A DNA stretch of 42,933 bases from the NCBI GenBank assembly GCA_900541885.1, contig UQKW01000018.1:1-42933 (forward strand), given 5' to 3'. The DNA is from an uncultured Collinsella sp. (GTDB lineage Bacteria; Actinomycetota; Coriobacteriia; Coriobacteriales; Coriobacteriaceae). The notes beneath the pieces are model-generated. The model was not told where the DNA came from and made no database searches. It saw nothing but the letters and a program-made list of their open reading frames with translations. Positions 35,601-42,868 of this stretch are shown here, piece after piece. How positions within the stretch are numbered: the first letter of the stretch is position 1; every line of letters starts with the position of its first letter. The translations under genes were made by a program, and so were the position numbers.

Positions 35601-35926
35601 CGACCGTGCCGTTTGCCGTTAAGGACGGCCTGACCGTTTCGATTAAGGCGCTGGATTACAACGCGGTCTATACCGTGAGCGAAGACGATTATTCGTCGTT
35701 GGGGTACCACGCCGAGCTTACGGGTGCGAGCGGCACGCTCAACGGTCCGCGTGTGACCGTTGCCGTTGAAGCTAAGGCCACCAATTCCCGACAGGTCGCG
35801 GTGCCTACGGGTATTACGCGCAACCCCATCTATGCCCTGGCGATTTTGGCCGCCGGCGTGCTGTTGGCTACGGGCATGGTTGCGCTGCGTTTACGCCGCG
35901 GCTCCAAGAGGGGCGGGCGCCTATGA
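32621..35926 (+). CDS. Large pilus-locus adhesin (tip-like) with VPTG sorting signal
   Basis: A 1101-residue secreted surface protein, first in the pilus operon. The signal peptide covers 1-28 (RRSFVMLLAVLCAFVMV, cleavage near AYG). Two related modules follow (about 30-285 and 328-590), each with an ..YEWGL.HR......LM..GP..EN pattern and a carbohydrate-binding-like end. InlB/Listeria-Bacteroides repeat-like segments (FMGWEYAGSG, YHFEGWYDLS) cover about 600-920. A Spy0128/DUF7601-type pilin domain (LKVSKSVTGNMGDKRAYF) starts near 925. VPTG (1061-1064), a membrane helix and an Arg/Lys tail end it. The start is uncertain: GTG 32591 after a G-run would add 10 residues. Its stop overlaps the next gene (ATGA). 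Confidence 0.85.
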   Translation: MRRSFVMLLAVLCAFVMVGGGLPSRAYGDDGNLIANPTFTNQASGWSTTSPRKRIGEASHLDLPTKLLNGQRNLKQANGNHFALAWNLKPQDTDAYFEPGSTYTTFSTQSGSTYEWGLNHRAATEHDVLMLTMGPQQANLSVNNAGQDQLMQLRTWLKAQGKMPQGNTVEQYTVYSDSFAANGGFAGSSADGSHFSFEQGDGRIALSVWLVSSNGQGWFSFGTNSTHYYRALPEQDDEFAYRAVYTAASENTMLALTCYDSNLTGANEQYREWFGNLVNDVHVEKQGTRDIYTDFGKVYQENSSETMTTLTCYAFSTSNLKNENTNIANGSFEEDIHLGNQRPSKFTLCSPHWRTTETDHRIEIVAQNDYYIDPAGHSVTFTPSDGDYAAELNAHEASSLYQYVTTEPGKQYEWGLDHRGRSGRDAMALIIGPRQENEPYKDNQKALDQYQQIVQWIQMSVDNYVGLDVANFSQSGCSKKIILYSTKFDKVGGFANASSGSAFSWTADAEHTEKWCVWIMASENDAWASYGSNALEHNKKVDYDYTYTIPDGQNQSVFAFVAYNTANGSNSIGNFLDNISFREFYRIETYTTPNGSGTYFYNSDNETADFTYAKNYVGKQEKNSYFMVDAKRDDGAVFIGAFVNGEFYSADDDAHWTRLEDGTYRFEVDKVTKHYKVHLVFSKAGVQYDVNGGKAYHYDPYNESTGDFVQLSGAGASYTSHAAVGQNDDWKFMGWEYAGSGKAVRFDAKHTVTHTAPEGTTDSGTLTIKGKKVNPDTGAVGDAVTVENIPESQGATFVAQWKYRQAFVAQLKNADGTWSNVTTGGTVSSKLKGAKGSIDAGDGSGKDEDAYKKSGVAYFVDDGTFVEAVAAPKEGYHFEGWYDLSNPDAPELLSSSPTYTYNVKDRHTGCVYARFTPRTYTLKVSKSVTGNMGDKRAYFKMTATFTGLKAGQTYAIEYSDASAQGSHALVARPNDRAETVENKTAFTADGQGKATVPFAVKDGLTVSIKALDYNAVYTVSEDDYSSLGYHAELTGASGTLNGPRVTVAVEAKATNSRQVAVPTGITRNPIYALAILAAGVLLATGMVALRLRRGSKRGGRL

Positions 35927-36555
35927 GAAGACATGGCGCCAGCAATGCTGGTGATGGGCCAGCCGCACGAGCGGCCCCGCAGGGAAGACCCCGGGGCTCG
36001 CGGTATTCGGCCGCGTCGAACATGAGGTTGGGCGCCCATGCGGCGCCAGATCTGGGAGAAGCGGACGACCGGCGCGATATCGTGGGTTTTCTGGCGCGCT
36101 TGGCATTTTTTGTCGTGACGCTCTGGCTGCTCTTTGGCGTGGTCTTGGGCGTGGGTGCAGTCACGACTGGCGAGATGGCCCCGCGTATCTGTTCGGGTGA
36201 CGTCATGCTCTACTGGAGGTTCAGCCAGAGCTTCAACGAGGGTGACGTGGTGGTATACACCGCGGATGGCGCAGAGCGCCTAGGCCGCGTGGTTGCCCGT
36301 CCCGGTGATGAGGTCACGATTACCGAGGAAGGCGAGCTCATGGTTAACGGGGCTGTTGTTGTGGAAAGCGACATCACCACGCCGACGCCGCGCTATGAGT
36401 CTGCTGTGGACTATCCCGTGCGCCTGGGAACGGATGAGTTCTTTGTACTGGCAGATTTGCGTGAGGGCGGCCACGACAGCCGCCTGTACGGGCCGATTGC
36501 CCGCTCGCAGATCAAGGGCAACGTGATCAGCGTGCTGCGCAGGTCGAACCTGTAG
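35923..36555 (+). CDS. Signal-peptidase-I-like pilus protein lacking catalytic Ser and Lys (SipA-like)
   Basis: A 210-residue S26-family homologue. A basic N-terminal region (1-50) precedes one membrane helix (about 55-80) and an external domain. The box that normally reads SMxPT..xGD reads EMAPRICSGD, with Glu at position 84 in place of the nucleophile serine. The box normally reading KRVxxLPGD reads GRVVARPGD, with Gly121 in place of the general-base lysine. Later family features remain (LGTDEFFVLADLREGGHDSR, YGPI). It overlaps the adhesin stop by 4 nt. By analogy with streptococcal SipA, which also lacks both residues, it is likely a non-proteolytic pilus assembly factor. Confidence 0.8.
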   Translation: MRRHGASNAGDGPAARAAPQGRPRGSRYSAASNMRLGAHAAPDLGEADDRRDIVGFLARLAFFVVTLWLLFGVVLGVGAVTTGEMAPRICSGDVMLYWRFSQSFNEGDVVVYTADGAERLGRVVARPGDEVTITEEGELMVNGAVVVESDITTPTPRYESAVDYPVRLGTDEFFVLADLREGGHDSRLYGPIARSQIKGNVISVLRRSNL

Positions 36556-36606
36556 GCACGGAGATTGGTTTTATTAAGGGCATATGCCCGAGAGGAAGGA
36601 TACAAC

Positions 36607-37710
36607 ATGAAAACTGGAAAGAGACGACTGACAGCATTTGCAGTTGTGGCTGCCACGATGCTGCTGGCTTTGGTGGGAGTTGTCGCGCCCGCGTGGGCGG
36701 AGGACAGTGCCGCTCAACCGCATCTGCCGGTAAAAGACAACAAGGTTACGATCACCTCGACGCTTACCATGAATGAGAATGCCGTGGTGCCTAATGCGAC
36801 GTTTAACTATTCGATTGCGCCGGCGGATGAGGAGAGTGAGCTTACGAGCACGAGCGGTATGCCCGTTTATGCTGGAGTGACAGACGCCGTCACGCTTTCG
36901 CCGACTTCCGTTAATTTTTCCAACAAAGGCCTTACAAGCACAGAGAATACCGGTGAGAAAACTAAGACAATAACCGCCAAACTGAGTGCCGAAATTAAAA
37001 CCTCTCTGTTCAAGGCTCCGGGTATCTATCGATATAAAATTACGCAGACGCCGTCAGGGCTGGACGGTCTCAACGTTACATACAAGGAGCTCTTCCTGGA
37101 TGTTTACGTAGAAAACGAAGAGAATGGCGGTTCGGGCTATGTTGTTAAGGGCTGTATTCTTAGAACAGAAGCAGGCTCGGGCGAGAAGACCGCAGGTTTT
37201 TTGAACAAATATGTCACCCATAAGCTGACCATCACAAAGGTCGTCAAGGGCAACCAAGGTGACAAGAATAAGGACTTTAATTTTACCTTCACGATTAAAG
37301 GCGCTGACGGGGAGAGCTATGAGTACGCCACTGTGAAAAACGGTGCCACCACCATGAGCCAAACTCCAGCTACGTCGGGAACTGCGGTTACCGTAAGCCT
37401 TAAGCATGGGGAATCCGTCATCGTTTACGGTCTCTCATCGGAGGATAAATTCGCCGTAACTGAGGCGGATTATCATGGCGACGGTTATAAGACGTCGTAC
37501 AAGATTGGTGATGGCACCAATTCGACAGAAGGTAGCTCTATTGTCGAGGAAGCTATCGGTGCTTACGACACCACGGTGATCTTTACCAACACCAAGGATG
37601 TTACCGTTCCGACCGATGTTATTCGGACGGTCGTTCCCTATGCGGCAATCGTCGCGTTTGCTGCCGTGATGGGCGTGGTCTTCTTCCGTCCTCGTCGTAA
37701 TCGTCGTTAA
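36607..37710 (+). CDS. Pilin-like surface protein with VPTD sorting signal
   Basis: A 367-residue secreted protein, probably the pilus backbone or a major subunit. The signal peptide covers 1-34 (cleavage near AWA-ED). A first Spy0128/FctA-like beta domain (about 40-205) contains PGIYRYKITQ and KELFLDVYVEN, and a second domain begins HKLTITKVVKGNQGDKNKDF (about 208), the same family as the end of the adhesin. Such domains often carry Lys-Asn isopeptide bonds. VPTD (about 334-337), a membrane helix and RPRRNRR end it. AGGAAGG precedes ATG 36607. Base composition is visibly more AT-rich than in neighbours such as rlmKL. Confidence 0.82.
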   Translation: MKTGKRRLTAFAVVAATMLLALVGVVAPAWAEDSAAQPHLPVKDNKVTITSTLTMNENAVVPNATFNYSIAPADEESELTSTSGMPVYAGVTDAVTLSPTSVNFSNKGLTSTENTGEKTKTITAKLSAEIKTSLFKAPGIYRYKITQTPSGLDGLNVTYKELFLDVYVENEENGGSGYVVKGCILRTEAGSGEKTAGFLNKYVTHKLTITKVVKGNQGDKNKDFNFTFTIKGADGESYEYATVKNGATTMSQTPATSGTAVTVSLKHGESVIVYGLSSEDKFAVTEADYHGDGYKTSYKIGDGTNSTEGSSIVEEAIGAYDTTVIFTNTKDVTVPTDVIRTVVPYAAIVAFAAVMGVVFFRPRRNRR

Positions 37711-37730
37711 AACAGCGAGGATTACAGCCG

Positions 37731-38465
37731 ATGGAGCTTAAACGCATAGCTCGGCTGGCGAGAGCCGGCGACCGCGTGCTTACGTGGTTTGCCGGCTTTC
37801 TCGTGCTGCTCATGCTGCTGTACGGGGGCTATTCGCTGTGGGATACAAACAACGTTATGAACGGCGGGTTCATCAGCGATGAGCTGCTGCACTACAAACC
37901 CACCGGGACCAACGATTGCGCACGCCTGCAGGATCTGATGGCCAAAAATCCCGACGTTGTCGGATGGGTCACCATCGATGGCACCAACATCGATTATCCC
38001 TTCGTTCAGGGAAAAGATAACCAGGAATACCTCAACAAAAACGTGTTGGGGGAGTCCGCGGTTTCGGGAGCGGTGTTTTTGGATACGCGCAACAGCCGCG
38101 CGATGACCGATCCCTACAATCTGCTCTATGCGCACCACATGGATAACGGTGCGATGTTTGGCGATGTCGATCGGTTTCTAGACAGGGGCTTCTTTGACCT
38201 GCACCGCACGGGCACGCTCTACACAAAGGATGGGGCGTTCCGGCTGCGCATCGTTGCCGTGTGTTCGTTTGCTGCGAGTGATGACATTATCTTTGGGCCG
38301 GGAAACCTGGACCAGGCCTCGATGCAGACGCTGCTCACGCATATCTCGCAGACGGCGGTGCATGCGGACATGGATGACGTTGGCCCTGATTCGCGCATCA
38401 TCGCTCTTTCTACCTGCAGTGATAAAACAAACGGGCGCCGAGCACTTATAGCAGAGGTCTTGTAG
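37731..38465 (+). CDS. srtB: Class B sortase (pilus assembly or anchoring)
   Basis: A 244-residue membrane transpeptidase. One N-terminal helix (about 18-35) anchors it. The sortase barrel shows IDYPFVQGKDNQEYLN (87-102), catalytic His in YAHHM (135/136), catalytic C229 in LSTC and Arg in NGRRALIAEV (236/237), the class B layout. It is last in the pilus operon, 20 nt after the pilin, and is presumably specific for the VPTG/VPTD signals of its neighbours. No LPXTG protein is encoded inside this operon. Confidence 0.92.
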   Translation: MELKRIARLARAGDRVLTWFAGFLVLLMLLYGGYSLWDTNNVMNGGFISDELLHYKPTGTNDCARLQDLMAKNPDVVGWVTIDGTNIDYPFVQGKDNQEYLNKNVLGESAVSGAVFLDTRNSRAMTDPYNLLYAHHMDNGAMFGDVDRFLDRGFFDLHRTGTLYTKDGAFRLRIVAVCSFAASDDIIFGPGNLDQASMQTLLTHISQTAVHADMDDVGPDSRIIALSTCSDKTNGRRALIAEVL

Positions 38466-38512
38466 CTCATTGAATATTCCGATTAAGCTGCGCCCCATAG
38501 GCTGCATCAAGT

Positions 38513-38541
38513 TTGAGGCTCTCGGTCCATCATGGTAGAGT
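38513..38541 (+). promoter_or_regulatory. Candidate promoter of the diguanylate cyclase gene
   Basis: TTGAGG (38513-38518) and TAGAGT (38536-38541) are separated by 17 nt, 66 nt upstream of the GTG start. No terminator was seen after srtB, so read-through from the pilus operon is also possible. Confidence 0.35.
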
Positions 38542-38607
38542 TGTCCGCGCGTGAATTTCGGCACACTGCGCGCTATCTGAGCTTTTACCGTTTGGAGGAG
38601 TGAGCTT

Positions 38608-39699
38608 GTGAATGCTTCTGTCGCCAAGAAGGCCAGCCAGGCGGTGCGCCTTCTGATGATGGCGCTCACGGCAGTTCTTATCTTTTTCTTCATCAATGTC
38701 ATGTTGCTCGTCTCCGACATCCAGGGCACGGCGCGCGTGGTCAACTACGCCGGTCTGGTGCGCGGCACCACGCAGCGAATCGTTAAGCTCGAGGATGCAG
38801 GCCAGCCACAAGACGACCTGCTCAAGGCCGTTGATTCATACATTAGTGGTTTGCGCTACGGAAGCGACGACCTCAATCTCGTCCGTCTCGATGACGATGA
38901 GTATCAGGCAAAGATGACCGAGCTCGCGAGCTATTTTGACAAGCTTCGCACCGAGATTGCCCGTGTGCGCGAAGTCGGCTACGAGAACACCGACATCATC
39001 GCCATGAGCGAGGAGTTCTTTGGCATTTGTGACGATGCCACGAGGCTTGCGGAGGACTACTCCCAGGAGAAGGCCACGGCGCTCAATCGCCTTGAGGGTT
39101 TGGTGATTATCGACATCGTGGGCCTGGTGGCGACCTTTGCGGTCGAACTTGCTCGCGCGGTGCGCACTGCCGCGCTCAATCGCGAGCTGCAGAACAAAGT
39201 TTATCTCGATGAAGCCACGGGACTGCCCAACAAGAACAAGTGCGAGGAAATCTTGGGGCAGGGGCATCCCGTTTCCGCCGAAGCGCCTGTTGCGCTGTGT
39301 GTTTTCGATCTTAACAATCTGCATACGGTCAATAACAGCTTTGGCCACGAGAAGGGTGACGAGTACATCCGTTCTTTTGCCCAGCAGCTGGGGTGCGTGG
39401 CGTCCGAGACCTGCTTTGTGGGCCGCGACGGCGGCGATGAGTTTATCGCGGTGCTGTGGGATGCCGATCGAGCTGCCGTGGAATCCTGTCTCGCTCGGAT
39501 TCGTGCGAACGTGAGCGAGTATTCCGAGGCTCACCCCGACATGCCTATCAGCTACGCGGTGGGCTATGCGCTTTCTAGTGATTATGATGAACCGCCCACG
39601 ATGCGCGAGCTCTTTTCCCAGGCCGACAAAAACATGTACATCGACAAGAACCGCATAAAGATGGCCGAGCCAGCCGGGCCGCAACGCGAGGAACGGTAA
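38608..39699 (+). CDS. Membrane-bound GGDEF diguanylate cyclase
   Basis: A 363-residue protein predicted to make c-di-GMP from GTP. Helices at about 12-34 and 153-170 flank an external four-helix-type sensor domain (about 35-150). The C-terminal GGDEF domain starts YLDEATGLPNKNKCEEIL and has FDLNNLHTVNNSFGHEKGDEY with the metal Asp, then an intact GRDGGDEFIAV (about 271-281). No RxxD inhibitory site precedes it. GTG 38608 follows GGAGGAG at 38594-38600. It lies just downstream of the pilus operon, so a link to surface attachment is possible but only inferred. Confidence 0.9.
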   Translation: MNASVAKKASQAVRLLMMALTAVLIFFFINVMLLVSDIQGTARVVNYAGLVRGTTQRIVKLEDAGQPQDDLLKAVDSYISGLRYGSDDLNLVRLDDDEYQAKMTELASYFDKLRTEIARVREVGYENTDIIAMSEEFFGICDDATRLAEDYSQEKATALNRLEGLVIIDIVGLVATFAVELARAVRTAALNRELQNKVYLDEATGLPNKNKCEEILGQGHPVSAEAPVALCVFDLNNLHTVNNSFGHEKGDEYIRSFAQQLGCVASETCFVGRDGGDEFIAVLWDADRAAVESCLARIRANVSEYSEAHPDMPISYAVGYALSSDYDEPPTMRELFSQADKNMYIDKNRIKMAEPAGPQREER

Positions 39700-39770
39700 G
39701 CCTGTAACAGAGGGCGGCTAATTTGAAGGCAGCTAAAAAGCCCCGTCCCAAAAAGACTGCCATGAAAAGA

Positions 39771-39797
39771 GGTCCTGGCCATTTGGCCAGGACCTCA
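39771..39797. terminator. Hairpin terminator after the GGDEF gene
   Basis: AGGTCCTGGCC and GGCCAGGACCT form an 11-12 bp perfect stem around ATTT, about 72 nt after the stop codon. A short T-rich stretch (CTTTTATT) follows a few bases later. Confidence 0.6.
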
Positions 39798-39838
39798 CTA
39801 ACTTTTATTCCGTTCAAATGAGGAGTTGACTGCGCGCA

Positions 39839-39944
39839 GGGCTCCGTCTCGGGAGGGCGGCATTTTACCTCCGCGCGCAGTTTCGCAGCGCAGCGAGAAT
39901 GTTTGAGCACGGAGGTAATATGCCGCCCTCCCGAGACGGAGCCC
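39839..39944. repeat. 106-nt palindromic element with 35-bp arms
   Basis: Arms 39839-39873 and 39910-39944 are inverted copies with one mismatch (ends GGGCTCCGTCTCGGG). The 36-nt centre has CGCAGCG repeats and no ORF. It lies between the convergent GGDEF and ABC exporter genes, 10 nt from the latter's stop, where it probably terminates the exporter transcript. It is unrelated in sequence to the other palindromes of the window. Confidence 0.8.
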
Positions 39945-39954
39945 GTGGGTTTAC

Positions 39955-41895
39955 CTACTCGAGCTCAAACGCACCCGTATACAGCTGGTAGTAATACCCG
40001 CGCTTGGCAATCAGCTCATCATGGCTGCCGCGCTCGATAATCTGCCCGTGATCCAGCACGCTGATCAGGTCGGAGTTGCGCACCGTGCTCAGTCGGTGCG
40101 CGATCACAAACGTGGTTCTGCCCTCCATCAGCGCATCCATGCCGCGCTGCACCAATGCCTCGGTGCGGGTATCGATGCTCGACGTGGCCTCATCCAAAAT
40201 CATCGCGGGCGGGTCGGCCACCGCGGCGCGCGCGATGCTGATCAGCTGGCGCTGTCCCTGTGAAAGACCGCTGCCGTCGCCCTCGAGTACGGTGTCGTAA
40301 CCGTTCGGCAGCATGCGGATAAACCCGTCGGCGTTGGCCAGGCGCGCCGCCTCGATGCACTGCTCGTCCGTGGCGCCGGGGCAGCCGCAGCGGATGTTGT
40401 CCATGACGGTGCCCGTAAAGAGATTCACATCTTGCAGCACCACGCCCAGGCTCCGGCGCAGGTCGGCCTTGCGGATCTTGTTGATGTTGATCCCGTCGTA
40501 GCGGACCTTGCCGTCGTCAATGTCGTAGAAGCGGTTGATAAGATTGGTGATCGTGGTCTTGCCGGCGCCCGTCGCACCAACGAGCGCGATCTTCTGCCCG
40601 GGCTCAGCTTCGAGCTCGATATCGTGCAGCACGAGCTTTTGGGGCACATAACCAAAGCTCACATGGTCGAACATAATATGCCCCTTGAGCGGCACGAGCC
40701 CGCAGCCGCCATCGTGATGTGGGTTCTTCCAGGCCCAGCGCTCGGTTCGCTCGCTCGTTTCGACAAGCGCGCCGTCCGCGTCCTCGCGCACGTTGACCAG
40801 CGTCACGTAACCGTCGTCGGACTCGGGCTTCTCATCCATGAGCGTAAAGATGCGCCCGGCGCCCGCAAGCGCGATGATGATCGAGTTGATCTGGTTGGAC
40901 ACTTGCGCTACGGGGTTCATAAAGTTGCGCGTGAGCGTCAAAAACGATGCGATGGCGCCGAGCGTGAACGTGTCGAAACCGGTAAGTCCCAGGTTGGGTG
41001 TCCCTGCGATGGCCATGTAGCCGCCGAGCACAGCCACCACCACATAGATCAGGTAGCCAAGCGCGTTCATCATGGGCATGATCGAATTGCCCACGTCCTG
41101 CGCGTTCGTCGCAGCCTTTGCCCAGGCACGGTTGAGCTTACCCATTCCGGTACGTGCGGCGTCCTCGTGACAAAAGACCTTGATGACCTTCTGCCCGCCG
41201 ACCATCTCCTCGATGTAGCCGTTGAGCGCGCCGAGTGTATCTTGCTGCTCGATAGAAAACGCCCCGATGACCCCCGTGATGCGGCCCACGAACACGAGCA
41301 CCGCCGCCATGAGCACGCAGACTACCACGGTGAGCCCCACGCTCATCCAAAGCATGCACACGAAGACCGCGACCAGCGTGAATGCCGAGCTTACGAGCTG
41401 CGAGAGCGACTGCGCGATCATCTGGCGCAGGGTGTCGGTGTCGTTGGTGTAGAGGCTCATGATGTCGCCGTGCGCGCGTGTGTCGAAGTAACGCAAGGGG
41501 AGCGTCTGCATGTGCGAGAACATATCGTCGCGGATGCGTTTGAGCGTGCCTTGCGCCACAGTAACCATCGCGCGGTTGTAGACGAGCGTGGCTGCAACGC
41601 CCACCACATAGACAGCGCCGATGGTGATGAGCGCGTGCGCAAGGCCCGTCCATATGGGAGCGTCGGTCGCCAAAAGCGGGACGATGTAGTCGTCGATGAG
41701 TGCCTGCAAAAACATCGACGACGCGGCGCTTGCGATAGCAGAGATCAGGATGCACGCGACGACGAGTACAAGTTGCCCTCGGTAGCAGGACATATACGAG
41801 AGCAGGCGCTTGACGGTTGCCATGTCGAGTTGCATCGCGGGCATGTCGGCGCCCGGTGCCGCTCCGTTTGCGGGGCGTTTATTCTGCTTACTCAT
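39955..41895 (-). CDS. ABC exporter subunit 2 (membrane plus ATPase half-transporter, canonical site)
   Basis: A 646-residue half-transporter. Six membrane helices (about 35-335) precede an ATPase domain with Walker A ATGAGKTT, signature LSQGQRQLISIARA and Walker B ILDEATSSIDT with the catalytic Glu present. A charged insert of about 50 residues lies between helices and ATPase (about 365-415). ATG 41895 overlaps the upstream subunit's stop by 8 nt, giving coupled translation of a heterodimer. The substrate (lipid, peptide or drug) is unknown. Confidence 0.9.
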   Translation of the reverse strand: MSKQNKRPANGAAPGADMPAMQLDMATVKRLLSYMSCYRGQLVLVVACILISAIASAASSMFLQALIDDYIVPLLATDAPIWTGLAHALITIGAVYVVGVAATLVYNRAMVTVAQGTLKRIRDDMFSHMQTLPLRYFDTRAHGDIMSLYTNDTDTLRQMIAQSLSQLVSSAFTLVAVFVCMLWMSVGLTVVVCVLMAAVLVFVGRITGVIGAFSIEQQDTLGALNGYIEEMVGGQKVIKVFCHEDAARTGMGKLNRAWAKAATNAQDVGNSIMPMMNALGYLIYVVVAVLGGYMAIAGTPNLGLTGFDTFTLGAIASFLTLTRNFMNPVAQVSNQINSIIIALAGAGRIFTLMDEKPESDDGYVTLVNVREDADGALVETSERTERWAWKNPHHDGGCGLVPLKGHIMFDHVSFGYVPQKLVLHDIELEAEPGQKIALVGATGAGKTTITNLINRFYDIDDGKVRYDGININKIRKADLRRSLGVVLQDVNLFTGTVMDNIRCGCPGATDEQCIEAARLANADGFIRMLPNGYDTVLEGDGSGLSQGQRQLISIARAAVADPPAMILDEATSSIDTRTEALVQRGMDALMEGRTTFVIAHRLSTVRNSDLISVLDHGQIIERGSHDELIAKRGYYYQLYTGAFELE

Positions 41896-42868
41896 CCTCT
41901 GCCGTTCCCTTCTGCTGCGACTCAAAGACCTCGCGATAGATATCGCTCGTGCACAAGAGCTCCTCGTGCGTGCCCACCGCGCTGATGCGCCCGTCGTCCA
42001 TGACCACGATCTTGTCGGCGTGCATGACCGAACTCACGCGCTGCGCGATCACGATCTTGGTCGTGGCGGGCAGGTACTCGGCAAGGCCGCGTTGGATCTT
42101 GGCGTCGGTCTTGGTGTCGACGGCGCTCGTGGAGTCATCGAGTACGAGCACGCGCGGCTTGGCCACGAGCGCGCGGGCGATGCACAGGCGCTGCTTTTGC
42201 CCGCCCGAGACGTTGGTGCCGCCCTGCTCGATCATGGTCTGGTAACCGTCCGGCAGCTGGTCGATAAACTCGTCCGCGCAGGCGAGCTCGCAGGCGCGCA
42301 CCAGCTCTGCATCGTTGGCCTCGGCGTCACCCCAGCGCAGGTTCTCGGCGATGGTGCCGCTAAAGAGCTCGTTTTTCTGCAGTACCATGGCCACCTGGCC
42401 GCGCAGCGCATCGAGGTCGTAGTCGCGCACATCGATGCCGCCCACGCGCACGGTGCCCGCGGTGACGTCATAGAGACGGGCGATCAGGTTCACAAGGCTC
42501 GACTTGGACGAACCCGTGCCGCCGATGATGCCCACGACCTCGCCGCTCTTGATGGTGAGGTTTACGTCCTCGAGTACGTTTTTCTCGGCCTTGCTCGCGT
42601 AGGCAAAGCTCACGTGGTCAAACTCCACGGAACCGTCCGCAACCTGCGTGACGGCGCGACCGGGCTCGGGGCTCGCGATGTCGCTCTGTTCGTTGAGTAG
42701 CTCGGCGATGCGCTTGGCCGAGCTCTGGGCAATCACGATGAGCGTAAAGACCATGGAGAGCATCATGAGCGCCATAAGGATTTGCGTGGCGTAGGTAAAG
42801 AGTGCGGTGAGCTGTCCTGTGGTGAGGCCGAGCGCGGCGTGGTTGATTTCCGATCTCAGCCGAACACA
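41888..42868 (-). CDS. ABC exporter subunit 1, 5'-truncated, degenerate ATPase site
   Basis: The open frame runs from an in-frame TAA at 42869-42871 to the stop at 41888. Recognisable protein begins near 42850 at ALGLTTGQLTALFTYATQI, the last membrane helices. Then come Walker A GGTGSSKSS, signature VSGGQKQRLCIARAL and Walker B LVLDDSTSAVDT, where Asp replaces the catalytic Glu. This is usual for the degenerate partner of heterodimeric exporters. About 240-270 N-terminal residues are missing because unrelated sequence begins at about 42850-42870. No start codon is assignable, so this is a partial or broken gene. Confidence 0.85.
   Translation of the reverse strand, partial: CVRLRSEINHAALGLTTGQLTALFTYATQILMALMMLSMVFTLIVIAQSSAKRIAELLNEQSDIASPEPGRAVTQVADGSVEFDHVSFAYASKAEKNVLEDVNLTIKSGEVVGIIGGTGSSKSSLVNLIARLYDVTAGTVRVGGIDVRDYDLDALRGQVAMVLQKNELFSGTIAENLRWGDAEANDAELVRACELACADEFIDQLPDGYQTMIEQGGTNVSGGQKQRLCIARALVAKPRVLVLDDSTSAVDTKTDAKIQRGLAEYLPATTKIVIAQRVSSVMHADKIVVMDDGRISAVGTHEELLCTSDIYREVFESQQKGTAEDE

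Noticed and set aside
38466..38607. Terminator of the pilus operon
   Set aside because: No stem of useful strength with a T-run was seen in this gap.
42850..42862. Illumina adapter remnant at the broken ABC gene
   Set aside because: The minus strand reads AGATCGGAA, but the continuation does not match the adapter, so the match is probably chance.
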